From Drosophila pseudoobscura (lineage: Eukaryota > Arthropoda > Insecta > Diptera > Drosophilidae), in the NCBI RefSeq assembly GCF_009870125.1, contig NC_046683.1, forward strand, positions 14,269,001 to 14,333,000: a stretch of 64,000 nucleotides of DNA, read 5' to 3'. The notes under the pieces were generated by a model. The model was not told the origin of the DNA. It ran no database searches and was given only the letters and a program-made list of their open reading frames with translations. This document shows, in pieces, positions 47,321 to 58,455 of this stretch (positions within the stretch are counted from its first letter, which is position 1; each line of letters starts with the position of its first letter). A program made the position numbers and the translations under genes.

Positions 47321-49450
47321 TGGAAAGTTCGTCATTGAGCACGAAAGCGCGCGAGCGAACCTCTCTGAAAGCTTATTTTTCCACTTCTTTCCCCCCCTTT
47401 GTTGTTTAGACAAACATTTTCGGTTTCGAATAGTTTGAGCGGGGAGGGTTGAGGGTGGTAAGTTGCCGTGATTTGGGTGGCGAATGGAGGTGAAACCGAT
47501 GTTTGCCTGATGCAAATATCCGTTAACCGTTGGTAAGACTCTGATAGCCGCCATCACTGACGTGTACATTGCCCAATTATTATCCTACGATGATGTTTAC
47601 CATTGAAATGGAACTGCTGTCGGGCACCGCCAGCAGGTTGAGCGCATATTTACCGTTACCCTAGGGCAGCGTTGTATTATTTACTGCTAACAAAGCAAGT
47701 GGGACATTTTTGGGAAATTTCAAAAGTTTCGTGGCGTACCCTGTATTTGAGAATTGCAGATATTCTCCAATCCATTCCATAATGTAAGCGAAGCAAAAAG
47801 CTATGCTCCCTCAATTCTATATCGTTCCCTTGATATACTTTATATTTTCATATTTAAAGCAAAGCGTTTGTTTACCTCTGAATAGAAATGTTCAAGAATC
47901 TTTCGAAATATCTCTCGATTCAGAAATATTTTGATGTCTTCAAATTCGTTTGGATATTTCCAGAAATTGTTGGCTTTCCGTTTTATTCAAATGCACAACA
48001 ATTCGCATATTTGAAGCGATTAGATGTTGGGTTGGCTGTTTCTGGAAATTGTCTCCAACATTCGCGAAACCGCCAGAGCACTTGGTGATTTATCTGGAAA
48101 CACACGCAAATGAAACGCTCAGATTTTCTTTGGTTTTCTCGACTTTTGTAATGACACTCAATCAATATCAATATATTTTCATAACAATACATAGAGCATG
48201 TAATAATCATAGATCAATGACGAGTCAGGATCGTCTATCGCCAGCCCCCCCTCTTGGCCCAAAAGGTATCTGTTGCCAAGCTCAGGTTCAGGGTTCTATT
48301 TCCAAACCCCAAACCCATTTCCATTCTCATATTTGTGTGTGTGTGTGTGTGTGTGTGAGAGAGGGGGCGTATCATTTCATTCAGTTTTCTTTTCTTCTCG
48401 TTTCGTTTCGTTTCTTTTGTTTGTTTTTTGTGGGGAGAGTGCAGGACAAGCTATAGCTATGGCCACAAGAAAACACATTCAATAATCTCTATTCGTTAAT
48501 TTTGGTATCTAATCGTATAATAATATATATGTATATGTATGTATTTATGTATAAAAAAAAGATTGTAACAAAATGTAATTTATCTATGGCAAATTTGCTT
48601 GATTCGCGCGAGTCCCCTCCATTATTTTTTTTTTTCTGGACAAATATTATACGGGATAGTCAAAGTGAATGGACGTGGTCCACTATGTGGGAGGGGAGGG
48701 GGGTGTGCCACCAACCATCATCCAACTGGCCAGACATTATATGCATATAGAAATAGTTCTTCTTTAAAGCTCAACGACAATATCTTCGTTTCATTTTATC
48801 TTATTATTTGTTTTTTTTTTTGTTTTGGTCAAAAAGTTTTTGCTAATCGAAAATGAATTATAGAAAAGAATTCTTGATGTATATATATATATATGTATAT
48901 AAAAGTCGGAGCATACGGGGTGCGGGCATGGGGGAAAAGCACATCGAAAAACGATCAGTAGTTAATACGTTATATATGTATATAAGAGTACAGTTACAGT
49001 TACAGTTACAGTTCTGGGCAATTAGAGTGCACAAAAAGTGTGTGGCGTTCTTGTATTTTGTTGCTGTTTCTGCTTGTACAATAATTTGTTGAATTTTCTT
49101 TTCTTTTCTTTTTTTTTTGCTAATTGCTGAAACTCTTGAGTTGCATAGATCCGTTATTCCAATTCAATTTCCAAGTTTTGTGGCTATCCTCTGTTTGGTC
49201 CGAAACAATTTTGGGTTTGTGTTTCCACGTATGTGTGTGTGTGTGGTGGAGATACAATATAGACAGCATGCTGTATCCGCCGGATAACCAAAAGAAGCAA
49301 GCGACACTGCAAGCTGCTTACACATATCCATTGTACATATATAGTCGTGTATATATATATAATCTATATTCTGTTTGGTGCGGTGGCAGCAAATTGTTTC
49401 CTTTCCTACCCACTTTCACTCCTACTCCTACCCCTACTCCTCCCCTATTC
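47320..49450. other. Intergenic/3'UTR region between Hsc70-3 and DPH6
   Basis: No gene seen. Contains four TTCnnGAA sites (47891-48068), (GT)n with GAGAGA at 48335-48365, TATATG runs (48520-48560, 48880-48900), an ACAGTT tandem (48990-49012), and probably the DPH6 3'UTR from 49450 downward. Confidence 0.5.
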
Positions 49451-52400
49451 CTACTCATGCCTCACACCGCATATGGACAGGAACGTACTGAAGTTGTGCA
49501 GACTGCACGCCGGCAGTACGGTGTATACAATGGAGGCCATCTCCTGGCATTTGACCCGAAAGTCATGCAGCGACTGCAGCAGCAGCTCTGTTGGTGGGGC
49601 CGCATTCACCTGATAGAACAGCTTCAGGTGTATCGCTGGCTTCTGATGCTGTGACTGCTGCTGCTGTTGTTGCTGCTGCTGCTGCTGGTGCTGTTGCTGC
49701 TGCTGCTGTTGCTGATCGCCTCCAGCACCACCGGGCACCGAGGGCGTTGAGGGCGGTGTCTCGCCCACTGGCTCGCTGACAGCCTGTGCTGGCTGCTGCT
49801 TCAGCTTGGCAAGGGGATAATCCTTGAGCAAACGATTCACAATGTACGTCAGAATCTCATCCATATGCTCCGCACTGACCGACTGCGCCACGCGGCAATG
49901 GTTGCCCAGTATATCGTCGCTCAGTTGCGTTAGCTGTGTGGTGGACGAGGCCAGGCCGGTGGACACATAGCAGACAATGGCCGCACAGTTGTTCTCATAG
50001 TTCCAGCGGCGACGTATCGAGATGGTATAGTCGCTAACCGAACAGCCAGTTTCCTCATCTAAATGCAAATGCAAATGAAAATACCGAGATTAGATACCAG
50101 GACAGACAAAACAGAACAAGCAAACACTTACAGTCGAAGCGATCGTTGTGGGTATGCGCCCAGACCTGCCACTCGACGAGCGCCTCCCGCGGCAAGGCGG
50201 GCAGCACAATGTAGTCCATGATGGCGTTTGTCGTACGCCGCTCCCACTGACGTCGCGCCTCGCCAATGAACGCGGGATGCGTAACAAAGCAAATGCCATG
50301 GACCACGTCCCGCAGCTGCCCATGGGCATTCATGGCCTTGGCAATGCGACTGATGTGGCGCAGCGTTAGCTTGCATTGCGGTCGTATGCCACCCTCAATG
50401 ATTGTCATGCTGCCGGGCACCAAGGCGATCTGTCCCGAAATGTATGTGATTTCCCCAATCTGCAACGGGCCAAGGGGGACGGACGTTCATTATTGATTGA
50501 TCAAAGAGGGGACTGGACTGGAGTGGACTCACCCTTGTGGACTGGCTGTAGGGTCCTATATTGGCAGGCGCCCAGTGCGAGATGCCCTGCACATGCATCG
50601 TGCTGCGGCGGCCATTCAATAGCGCAGCGGCCGTCTCCTCGCCCTCGCGATCCCGCTCCTCGACTGTCAAATGGGCCGTATTGGCCAGACCAATTGTCTG
50701 GCGATAGGCAATCGCCTCCATCACCACATGACAGCCATCGGGCAGGGGGCACTCCACACAGACGCGTGTCGGGGGATTGTGAAAGTCAAAGGCCTTCAGG
50801 TAGACCCGATTCAATGCCGGATACTCGGCAATGGAGCGCACGTAGAGCGTAATGTAGCACAGATCCTGCAGGTCGTAGCCCTTGCTGGCGCACAGTGCCT
50901 TTAATGTGTCCAGGGCCCTCTGCATGCCCTGCTCCATGCCCTCAGAGTCGCAGCCTGTGGCAGGGGGAGAAGCGGAAACAGATTAGCAATCACAAATGGC
51001 TCGGCCGAAGGAATAGAAAAGGCGGGGTGGAGGGACATGATATGGGTGGGTGGATAGGTGGTAGAGGGAGATTGATTGATATGATACCCTGTATGCCGGC
51101 CAGCCACATCCAGCCCTTGGCATTGATGGCCGCTCTGGCCTCGTTCGCTAATGGACGGAACTCTCTCTCGTATTTCATTGGACTCGGCGGCTGGGTCATG
51201 ACACTGCTAATGCCGCCAGCTCCTGTCCCTTGCCCAATCCCTGGCCCAGCTCCAGCTCCAGACGGATTATGGCATGTGTTCGCGCTCAGCCCAAGCGAGG
51301 AGATGGCCAGCGACATCGAGCCGCATACGGCGGCCGTGCTGCTGCCGAGCGGATTGCCCTGGGTGCTGCTCGCGTAGCTGCCGCTAAAACCCAGGGCACT
51401 GCCCGAGGCCGAGGTGGCCGATTGATTATTGTTGGCCAGCGATGCCGCTGCCGTCAGCAGCATGAGCGATGCAGTGGATGCCGCCGCCGAATTGGCCGTC
51501 GGTATGGGCTCGTCGACGCTGGCGCTCTTCGTGACAATGGGTATGGGCGAGGAGGCGGACGTGGCCAGGTGGCGCCCGAACGAGTTGCTGCGCGATATCA
51601 GCTCGTTCTGGCTGAGCGATTCCCGCAGACGCGTCTCCTTCTCGATCAGCTCCAGTTCCGTTTCGCTGAAATCCGGATCACTCAGATCGCTGTACGTCGA
51701 CTCGTTGAGGTCGCTGATATAGTCGAGGGAGCGCTTCACAAAGACCACATCGCTGCCGCTGCCGCCGCCACCGCCGCCGGCTGACGAGCTGCCCGGCTCC
51801 TTTGGCTGGAGGGTTAGCTTCGTGAAATTGATGTATCCCACCGGGCAAATGGGATCCGCACTGCTGATGATCGTCTGGATGTCCTCCACGGAGATGCGCT
51901 GCCGAAAGAGCGGGCAGTCCAGCGTGAATGTCTCGTACTCGCCGCCCTCGCCGCACACATTCAGACCGTACTTGTCGCGCATCTTGAGCAGATGCGGCTG
52001 CATCTCCCGCAGCGATTTCCCCAGATGACGGTCCGGCACCAGTCCCAGGGCAGCCACCTGTCGACCAAGCGGATGTGGGTTCGGAATGGAGAAATAGGAG
52101 CTGTGCCAGCGGCCACCATTTATGGCTTACCTTTATGATAATGGCATGCACCTGGCAGTCGATCATCTCCTGCAGCAGTTCAGTCTGGTCTCTCCGCCAC
52201 AGATAGGCCAGCGATATCAGACCAAGACGGCTGCACACATTCTCCACGCGCACGCGCTGATAGTCCGACAGGATGGCGCCCACGGCCACGGCATCCACCT
52301 GAAGTTCGTGCTATTGGTAGAACGAGAGAGAGTTACACTAGTTTCTACACAATTGGCCACACAACCCCACGCCACCCCACCCCGCTCTGGCTGCTGCCTG

Positions 52401-53367
52401 CTGCCTCTATATATAGTGCTATAATATTATTATCATTATTATTATTATTTCTGTTCACGTGCACGGCAACAGTTTGGCTCCGTTTCGCGATAGTCCCGCG
52501 AATCAAGAGAGATAAGATTACCGGCAAAACGACTTTCAACAGTATTCCATCCAATTACTGTTGTTATCTTAGGTTTTTGTTGCTGCAGTTGCAACAGTTA
52601 CACCCCCCCCATTAAGCGGGGCCCAGCCAAGGACATGGCTCAATGATAAACAAAGCCCACAAGGAGGATACAATACAGAAATGGGGGGCTCTAAACGATG
52701 CCAGTTCTATCACGCCTTAGGCTATCACTAATACTAAATTTACAATCCCAAAATGGATATCCTAGAGCTTAATGGAATACCCCTCCCGTGTGTGTCATGA
52801 CCTGCTCTAGGGTAAACTTGTCCAACGGGGAATCGCTGCACTGCACTCTCCACCATTCTCATACTCAGTCCAACCAATCAATCAATCAATCACCTTGCAT
52901 GTCTCCAGCAGACTGTAGAGATCCTCCACCTCGTCATCGTCGGTGGGCACGTACTGTTTGCCTGTCTGTGTGCTCTTGCCCTTGGTCTCGCGCCGATACA
53001 GGGGCAGTCCCATCGCATTGGCCAGTATCTCGATGCCCATGTGGCCCACTGTCTGGTACATGAAGCTGTCCAGTTCATCTGGGAGAGGGAGAAGGAGAGT
53101 AGATAGTGGGAGCAGTGGTATCAGTCAATAATCAGTTGCGGGCTTGTTCCATGGTAAATGATTGCACAAATACTCGTTTGGCGTAAACAGATTTAAATGA
53201 TGGTCTGTGTGGGGGAGGGGGGGAGGGGAGGGGGTGTCGGTCTGGGTCTCACCTCTGTCCTTGGGATGGAGATTGGCCAGGGCGACGATTTCATGGCCCT
53301 CGGCAACGCATTGCATCATGTTGTAGCAGCTATCCTTGCCGCCACTGACCATGGCCACGACCCGCAT
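49451..53367 (-). CDS. Dph6: DPH6, diphthine-ammonia ligase with fused RidA-like domains
   Basis: Seven exons: 53367-53253, 53078-52894, 52310-52131, 52057-51088, 50954-50533, 50459-50132 and 50058-49451. All have GT..AG borders and joined phases, giving 935 aa. It starts MRVVAMVSGGKDSCYNMMQC, the PP-loop (SGGKDS) of the ATP-pyrophosphatase that performs the last, amidation step of diphthamide formation on eEF2. The DPH6 domain continues to about residue 240 (GEGGEYETFTLDCPLF). A Ser/Ala/Gly-rich spacer (about 270-450) and two YjgF/RidA-type segments follow (GMEQGMQRALDTLKALCASK and IGEITYISGQIALVPGS). The final exon has a long polyglutamine tract. Cytosolic. I recall D. melanogaster CG1578 as orthologue. 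Confidence 0.93.
49645..49715 (-). repeat. Dph6: CAG/CAA repeat encoding polyglutamine in DPH6
   Basis: Mixed CAG/CAA codons give two Gln runs of eight or more, split by a His, in the last exon. It lies between the RidA-type region and the conserved C terminus and is likely length-variable. Confidence 0.85.
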
Positions 53368-55636
53368 CTTGGTGGAATTTGCTCGCCTCCCTTTCTGTGT
53401 GTGTGTGTGTGTGTGTGTGTCCTGATATTTAGCTCTTTGGAAGAAGCTCCTTCCTTCTGTTCTTCTGTCTATTTGGGAGTCTCTCTCTCTCTCTTTTTTT
53501 CTCTCTTTCTATCTTCCTTTATGTAGATCTGTCTATTCCCTTGCTGTGTCTTTCGGTGTCAGTCTCTCCTCCCTGTCCCGCCTGTTCTCTCCTTCTTTTA
53601 TAGTAGTCGCTACTTTTATTCACTATTCACTATCTCTCTAGCTGTGCAAGGTGTGGGTGTCTCTTCTCTCTCTCTCTCTGTCTCTCTCCCTGTGAGTAAG
53701 CGAGTGTGTCGGCGTTTACTCTCCTTTTATTTTTGGCTTAGTTTGTGCTGCTTGTTAGTTTTGAAGTGCGTGCTCATTTGGTCTAATTGTTGACTAGACT
53801 TATTGGCTAAAAGAGAACGTATCTGTAGCTGTATCTGTAGCTGTATCTATATCTGTATCTGTGGCTGTAGTTGTGGGTGCTGCTGCTTCTGTTTCGTGTG
53901 GTGCGGCGGTGTCTGTTGCGGGGCGTGCTGATGTGGTACGGTGTGGGTCGGGTGTCGTGTGTCGTGGCTACAATATTATTAACACAGTGCGGCGGCTGTT
54001 CTGCCTCTGGGATCCCACTTTGTGGCGCCGGGCGGCTGGGCTCTTGTCAACTGTAATAGAGAGAGAGAGAGAGCGAATGATGGGTTAATTATTGTGAGCT
54101 GAACGGAGGATCACTGTAAGGATCACCCTTTGCAGATCCGATATTCCTAATAAATATAGGGTATAAAAAGGAGAAGAGAATATTCTAAAAGTGTAACCAA
54201 AAGAGAAAGCCATCAACCCTGTAGCCCGTACGGAAAGAGAGAGAGAGCGATAAGCGAATATCTTTGCATTTGCAACTGGGAAACGAATCAGAGAGAGATC
54301 TAATGAGGATCAAAGAGAGTGAACGAATTCCTGTCAAGTTCATGGACAACTGTAGGAGAGAGTCAGGCTCATTGAAGAGAGATTCTCTCTATCAGTGCAT
54401 TGCCAACTGTCACCCATAGTGCATCTTGAACTGTAGGAGGTGTATCTATATGGGGGAAAAAGGACTGCGTAAGAGCTTGTTGCTGCCGCAGAGGAAATTC
54501 AATTATGCGCAAAGTGCATCCTCATACCATCACGCCACAAAAACACAAGCATATGGAGAAACGTGGCGGACACCTGGGCACGCAGGAAATGTTGGCCCCT
54601 GATTGCATTAAAATCCCCAAAGGAAGCAGACCAGGCCACCACCACAGACCGACAAGGATTCTGAATTGTTCTCTCCTTATGCTCTCCACCCACTCCTATT
54701 ACCAGATGCACTTTCTTATTGCCACTTCTCAACAATCTGTCCTCTCGCCCACTTATTTTCTTGTTGGTTTTGGCTTTTTCTTGGGGAGGGGATGCAGGAT
54801 GCATTCTGCAAGGAAGAGTTTACAAGAGATTCGATTCTAATTGGAATACTCGACCAACCAAAATGATTGCACGAAGGTCACACACACAGGCACACACACT
54901 GTATATGCACACACACGGACATCTATTTATTTATTTTGTTTGCATTCTTTTGATTTTGTTTAAAGACATATTGAGACGTTTGTTTGTTGTTTGGCTTTTT
55001 GCTCTAGCATAAATGAACATTTATAAATAAATTGAATTAGTTTCGCCGGTGTGGGTGGGTGGAGGGAGAGAAAGAACACACAAAAAAAATACACAGAAGC
55101 GCGTGCGTTTTCAACAACAAAAACAAAAGCAATAGAAACAAAATGAAAGTATAGAAAGAAAAGAAGGACCGCAAAAAAACGGACGATAGCACACATACAC
55201 ACACACTGTCACACAGCTATATTGCACATACGTATAAAAATATATTTATGTATCAAAGATTTGACCCAAATATGCAAAAGAAATGTTCTTTTGCTATAAA
55301 TTTGGACACTTTTCTTGTTCTGTTTGTTTTTTGTTGCCGATGGCTGAAAACACTCACTGAATACCAAAACACATACACCGACTTCTTTGCAAATAAATTC
55401 TTGACAACAACAACCACAAAAACAACAACAAAAAATGTGGATTTCGAAGAGGATGCTTCCGTTTGAGTCCATCGAGAAACCTAAAGCTTAGAACGTAATT
55501 CGAAACAAACCCGTTGTTGGGGGGAAAAGCAAAGCTGCTCCGTCTGCTGCTACGCAGCTGAAAAGTTGTGCCACAGACTACGCGAAATTTAAGTGGGAAA
55601 AAAAAAATTATTTTGCCGCTAATTAAAGCTGGAGAA
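53368..55636 (-). other. Dph6: DPH6 5' region (leader and intron)
   Basis: No separate gene. (GT)n at 53397-53420 and (CT)n at 53478-53505 and 53660-53690; GTATCTGTAGCT tandem at 53818-53870; GAGAGAGAGAGCGA at 54058-54076 and 54236-54250 (possible GAGA-factor sites). A noncoding first exon probably starts at about 55630 after the promoter module. Confidence 0.45.
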
Positions 55637-55694
55637 CAGTGTGACCGCGCACTTATCTAAAAATACACGGTCTTCCCTCAGAAATATACCGAAA
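55637..55694 (-). promoter_or_regulatory. Dph6: DPH6 promoter module: motif 6 plus motif 1
   Basis: Minus strand reads TTTCGGTATATTTCTGAGGG, about 20 nt, then TAGATAAGTGCGCGGTCACA followed by CTG. These are Drosophila core-promoter motif 6 (GTATWTTT) and motif 1 (GGTCACACTG). Confidence 0.65.
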
Positions 55695-57190
55695 TAAACT
55701 GACAAGTTATTGGCATTCAACTTGCATCATATTTCTGGCTTTTGGTATTTGGTTGAATATTACTAGCTAGCTAAGACACTCAGCGCTGAACTAAATTTTC
55801 GACAACACAAGAAATTTTTAAATACTCCTTTTGATTGGATTTGATTGCAAATTAAGTTTAAGCAACTTCCACTAAATTAATGTCTTTACATGGTAACTAC
55901 ACGCCAAATTCGCAATACATTAACTACATTTGGAAGGGGAAATGTGTACGTACGTTTCAAAAATATTCAATATTTGGCCCATGGCAGCGCCAGTGTGAAA
56001 AACCTCCGTTATCCACTTTTTTACATGATTTTTCCGACATTTTTGAAACAATTGAAATTTTGATGGCAAACGATCAGGAATTCGATGCTGATCACGAATT
56101 AGTATTCAGTATGGGCTCGAAAATGGTTCTCCATTGAGGCATTGACTGCACTCAAATTCCAACCGTTCTTTGAAATCCATCCGCTGGGAAATTGCTGTAA
56201 AAAAGCGGTATGGACAACGGGAAAACGGCCTACAAAATGCAACGCCTGCGAAGTAAAGTCCACCCCTTTCCGAATATACCTTGAGACGAAATTGGCTTTT
56301 TGTCTTCAAGGTATATTGTCCTCACACAGTGCGAAACAGTGTGACCGTATAAAAATAATTACTCCCTTGCCTTGTACTAAAATCGATAACAGGTTATTTA
56401 TCAGCTGATTTTTAGATCAATACACAAATTCAAATATCAAAAAAAAATTTGTTTTTCGTTTGCATGAACATAATCATTAATTTCATAAAAATATGTGGGC
56501 AAAGCTGAGAGATCTATATAGCTAGTAATATTTGTCGTAATAACCGGTTGACAACAATAATTCATACCCTAGGGAAAAGGATATTATAGAATTGAGAAAA
56601 TGTTTGTCATCCTAGGCTCCGTAGGCATCAGGATCGGGATAAATATATACAAGATACTAATAATATACATGAATATGTCTAAAAAATATAAATTTGAGGA
56701 AAGGTCTTTATAAATTACGTTTTATCTTCATATAAAATAAACGAAATAGGGTATATGCGCAACTTTGTATTTTGCTTAAGCCTTGTTTTAGTCAAAATAC
56801 AATAAAAGCAACAACTAAAAACTAGCCAACCTTGAAGAAACTGTATTCATCAACGGCATAACGGCCTAACAACGGCAGAACTAAGGCCTTTAGTTAGCCA
56901 GAATTATTGAAGGGAATATACAAATTGAACAATATGAATCCTCTTTGGCTTTTTTGCTTTGACCTATTTCGCTAAAACCTTTTTTTACGCAAATACAATA
57001 AAAGCAAGTATTTAAAATAAGCCAGTTAAGTAGAAAAATTATTAATGAATCGTATAAAATTATGTGGGCATGGCTAAATGAGCTATATAGCTGAGAATAT
57101 TCCACGGAAGATCAAAAACGAGGAATATGTAAAATGGAACTTGTATTCGTCAGTATATGTACGGTATAATTTTGTAAATGAGACGTTATT
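55695..57190. other. Intergenic region between divergent DPH6 and rudhira promoters
   Basis: A/T rich, no gene. Holds a hairpin-repeat copy (56205-56348) and degenerate direct duplications: about 56482-56535 resembles 57049-57105 (ATGTGGGCA..GCT..CTATATAGCT), and 56797-56835 resembles 56993-57030 (ATACAATAAAAGCAA). Confidence 0.6.
56205..56348 (+). repeat. Dispersed hairpin repeat copy (family HR)
   Basis: Starts GGTATGGACAACGGGAAAAC at 56208. Shares AAAATGCAACGC, AAGTAAAGTCCACCCC and AATATACC with the other copies. Has a stem AATATACCTTGA / TCAAGGTATATT, then GTCCTCACAC, and ends in CAGTGTGACC, a reversed motif 1. Confidence 0.65.
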
Positions 57191-57250
57191 TTTCGGTATA
57201 TTTCTGAGGGTCGAACGGTATATTTAATAGATAAGTCCGCGGTCACACTG
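57191..57250 (+). promoter_or_regulatory. rudhira: rudhira promoter module: motif 6 plus motif 1
   Basis: Reads TTTCGGTATATTTCTGAGGG, a second GGTATATTT, TAGATAAGTCCGC, then GGTCACACTG at 57241. It is near-identical in order and spacing to the DPH6 module on the opposite strand. Confidence 0.65.
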
Positions 57251-58455
57251 CAGAGCAGCGACAGCGACAGAGCAGCGACAGAGCGACCAAAAAAATAACA
57301 TAAATTGTGTAAAGTGCAAGAGGTTATACGTTATACAAAAGAACTATAAGACGAAAATCCGTGGAAGAGTAGAAAGGCTGGCCGAATATATGAACATATA
57401 TATTTGCATAAGTAAAAGTAAATTTTTTTGTTTTTGTTTGGAGGATTTTTTATTGTGTTGTTGGTGCAGCAGCAGCGCAACGCAGAAGTGAAATCGATAA
57501 ATAACGGCATAACGAAGAACGTAAACAAGGCAAAGCAACAGAATAACCCCGCAAACAAAACGCAACAACAAAACGTATAGATTTAATGTCGCAGTTAATT
57601 TGTGTGTTAGAAAGAAACAGCAATAGCAAAAGCCACAGCAACAGAAACAACAACAACAGCAGCAGCAGCAGCTGAGGCAGCAACAACAAAAAATCATAAA
57701 CGAAAAACGTACGACGCAACCGACTGCGTGTGTGTGTGTGTGTGTGCAAGAGCAGGATAGCCAGAAAGCCATAGTGCGAGGCTACGTGTGTGTGCAAGCG
57801 AGCGAGCAATAGGGCTCTGTGTCGACGGCGGCGGTGGCAGCGACAGCGACAGCGACAACAATTTCGACACAATTTAAAAAAAAAACTTTAAGCGCTTTGC
57901 AGTTGAAAGTTTGTTTCTAAGCTCGACTTTTGTCTGCTTCTAAGAACAGAAAAAGAGCACATTTGTGTGTGTTTCCCTCCCACACGCACACACACACACA
58001 CACACACACACTCACAAACCGACCATTTTACGGTGGGCGTGTCGTTAGTGACGCAGGCACTCTCCACTCTGCAGCACCCAAAAAAAAAAAACTCAAGACG
58101 CAGTTTTGGATTGTTGCTGCCGCTGCCGCCTGCAACAACGGATGATAACAAACCCAACAAGACCAACAAAGAGCCACCATCATCTACTCTCTCTATGATC
58201 GCACCCCCTCCAACGAACATCAACAAATAAGATCAAGGAAAACAACAACAGCGGAAAGGGAGGCAGAAGAAGCAGCAGCTGAAAACATATGATTTTTGTT
58301 TGTGTTGTTGTTTTTGCGCGCGCTCTGCTGTTGCTGTTGCGGGGAACAATTGGAAAGGGAACGCGCGAATAGAAAGAGGGGCAAAAGAGTGAACGGTGCC
58401 AAGTGCCTGGCTGCTGATTCAGACCAACGGACCACCACAAGGCAAGAAGAGTGGG
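57251..58455 (+). other. rudhira: Inferred rudhira noncoding first exon
   Basis: From just after motif 1 to a donor GTGGG|GTAAGTG. Rich in CAACAA, CAGCAG and GCGACA repeats, with (CA)n at 57987-58012. No recognisable protein. The exact start is unknown. Confidence 0.45.

Noticed and set aside
57344-58230. Cys/Leu-rich minus-strand frames over the rudhira first exon
   Set aside because: Translations of CAA/CAG/CA repeats on the opposite strand.
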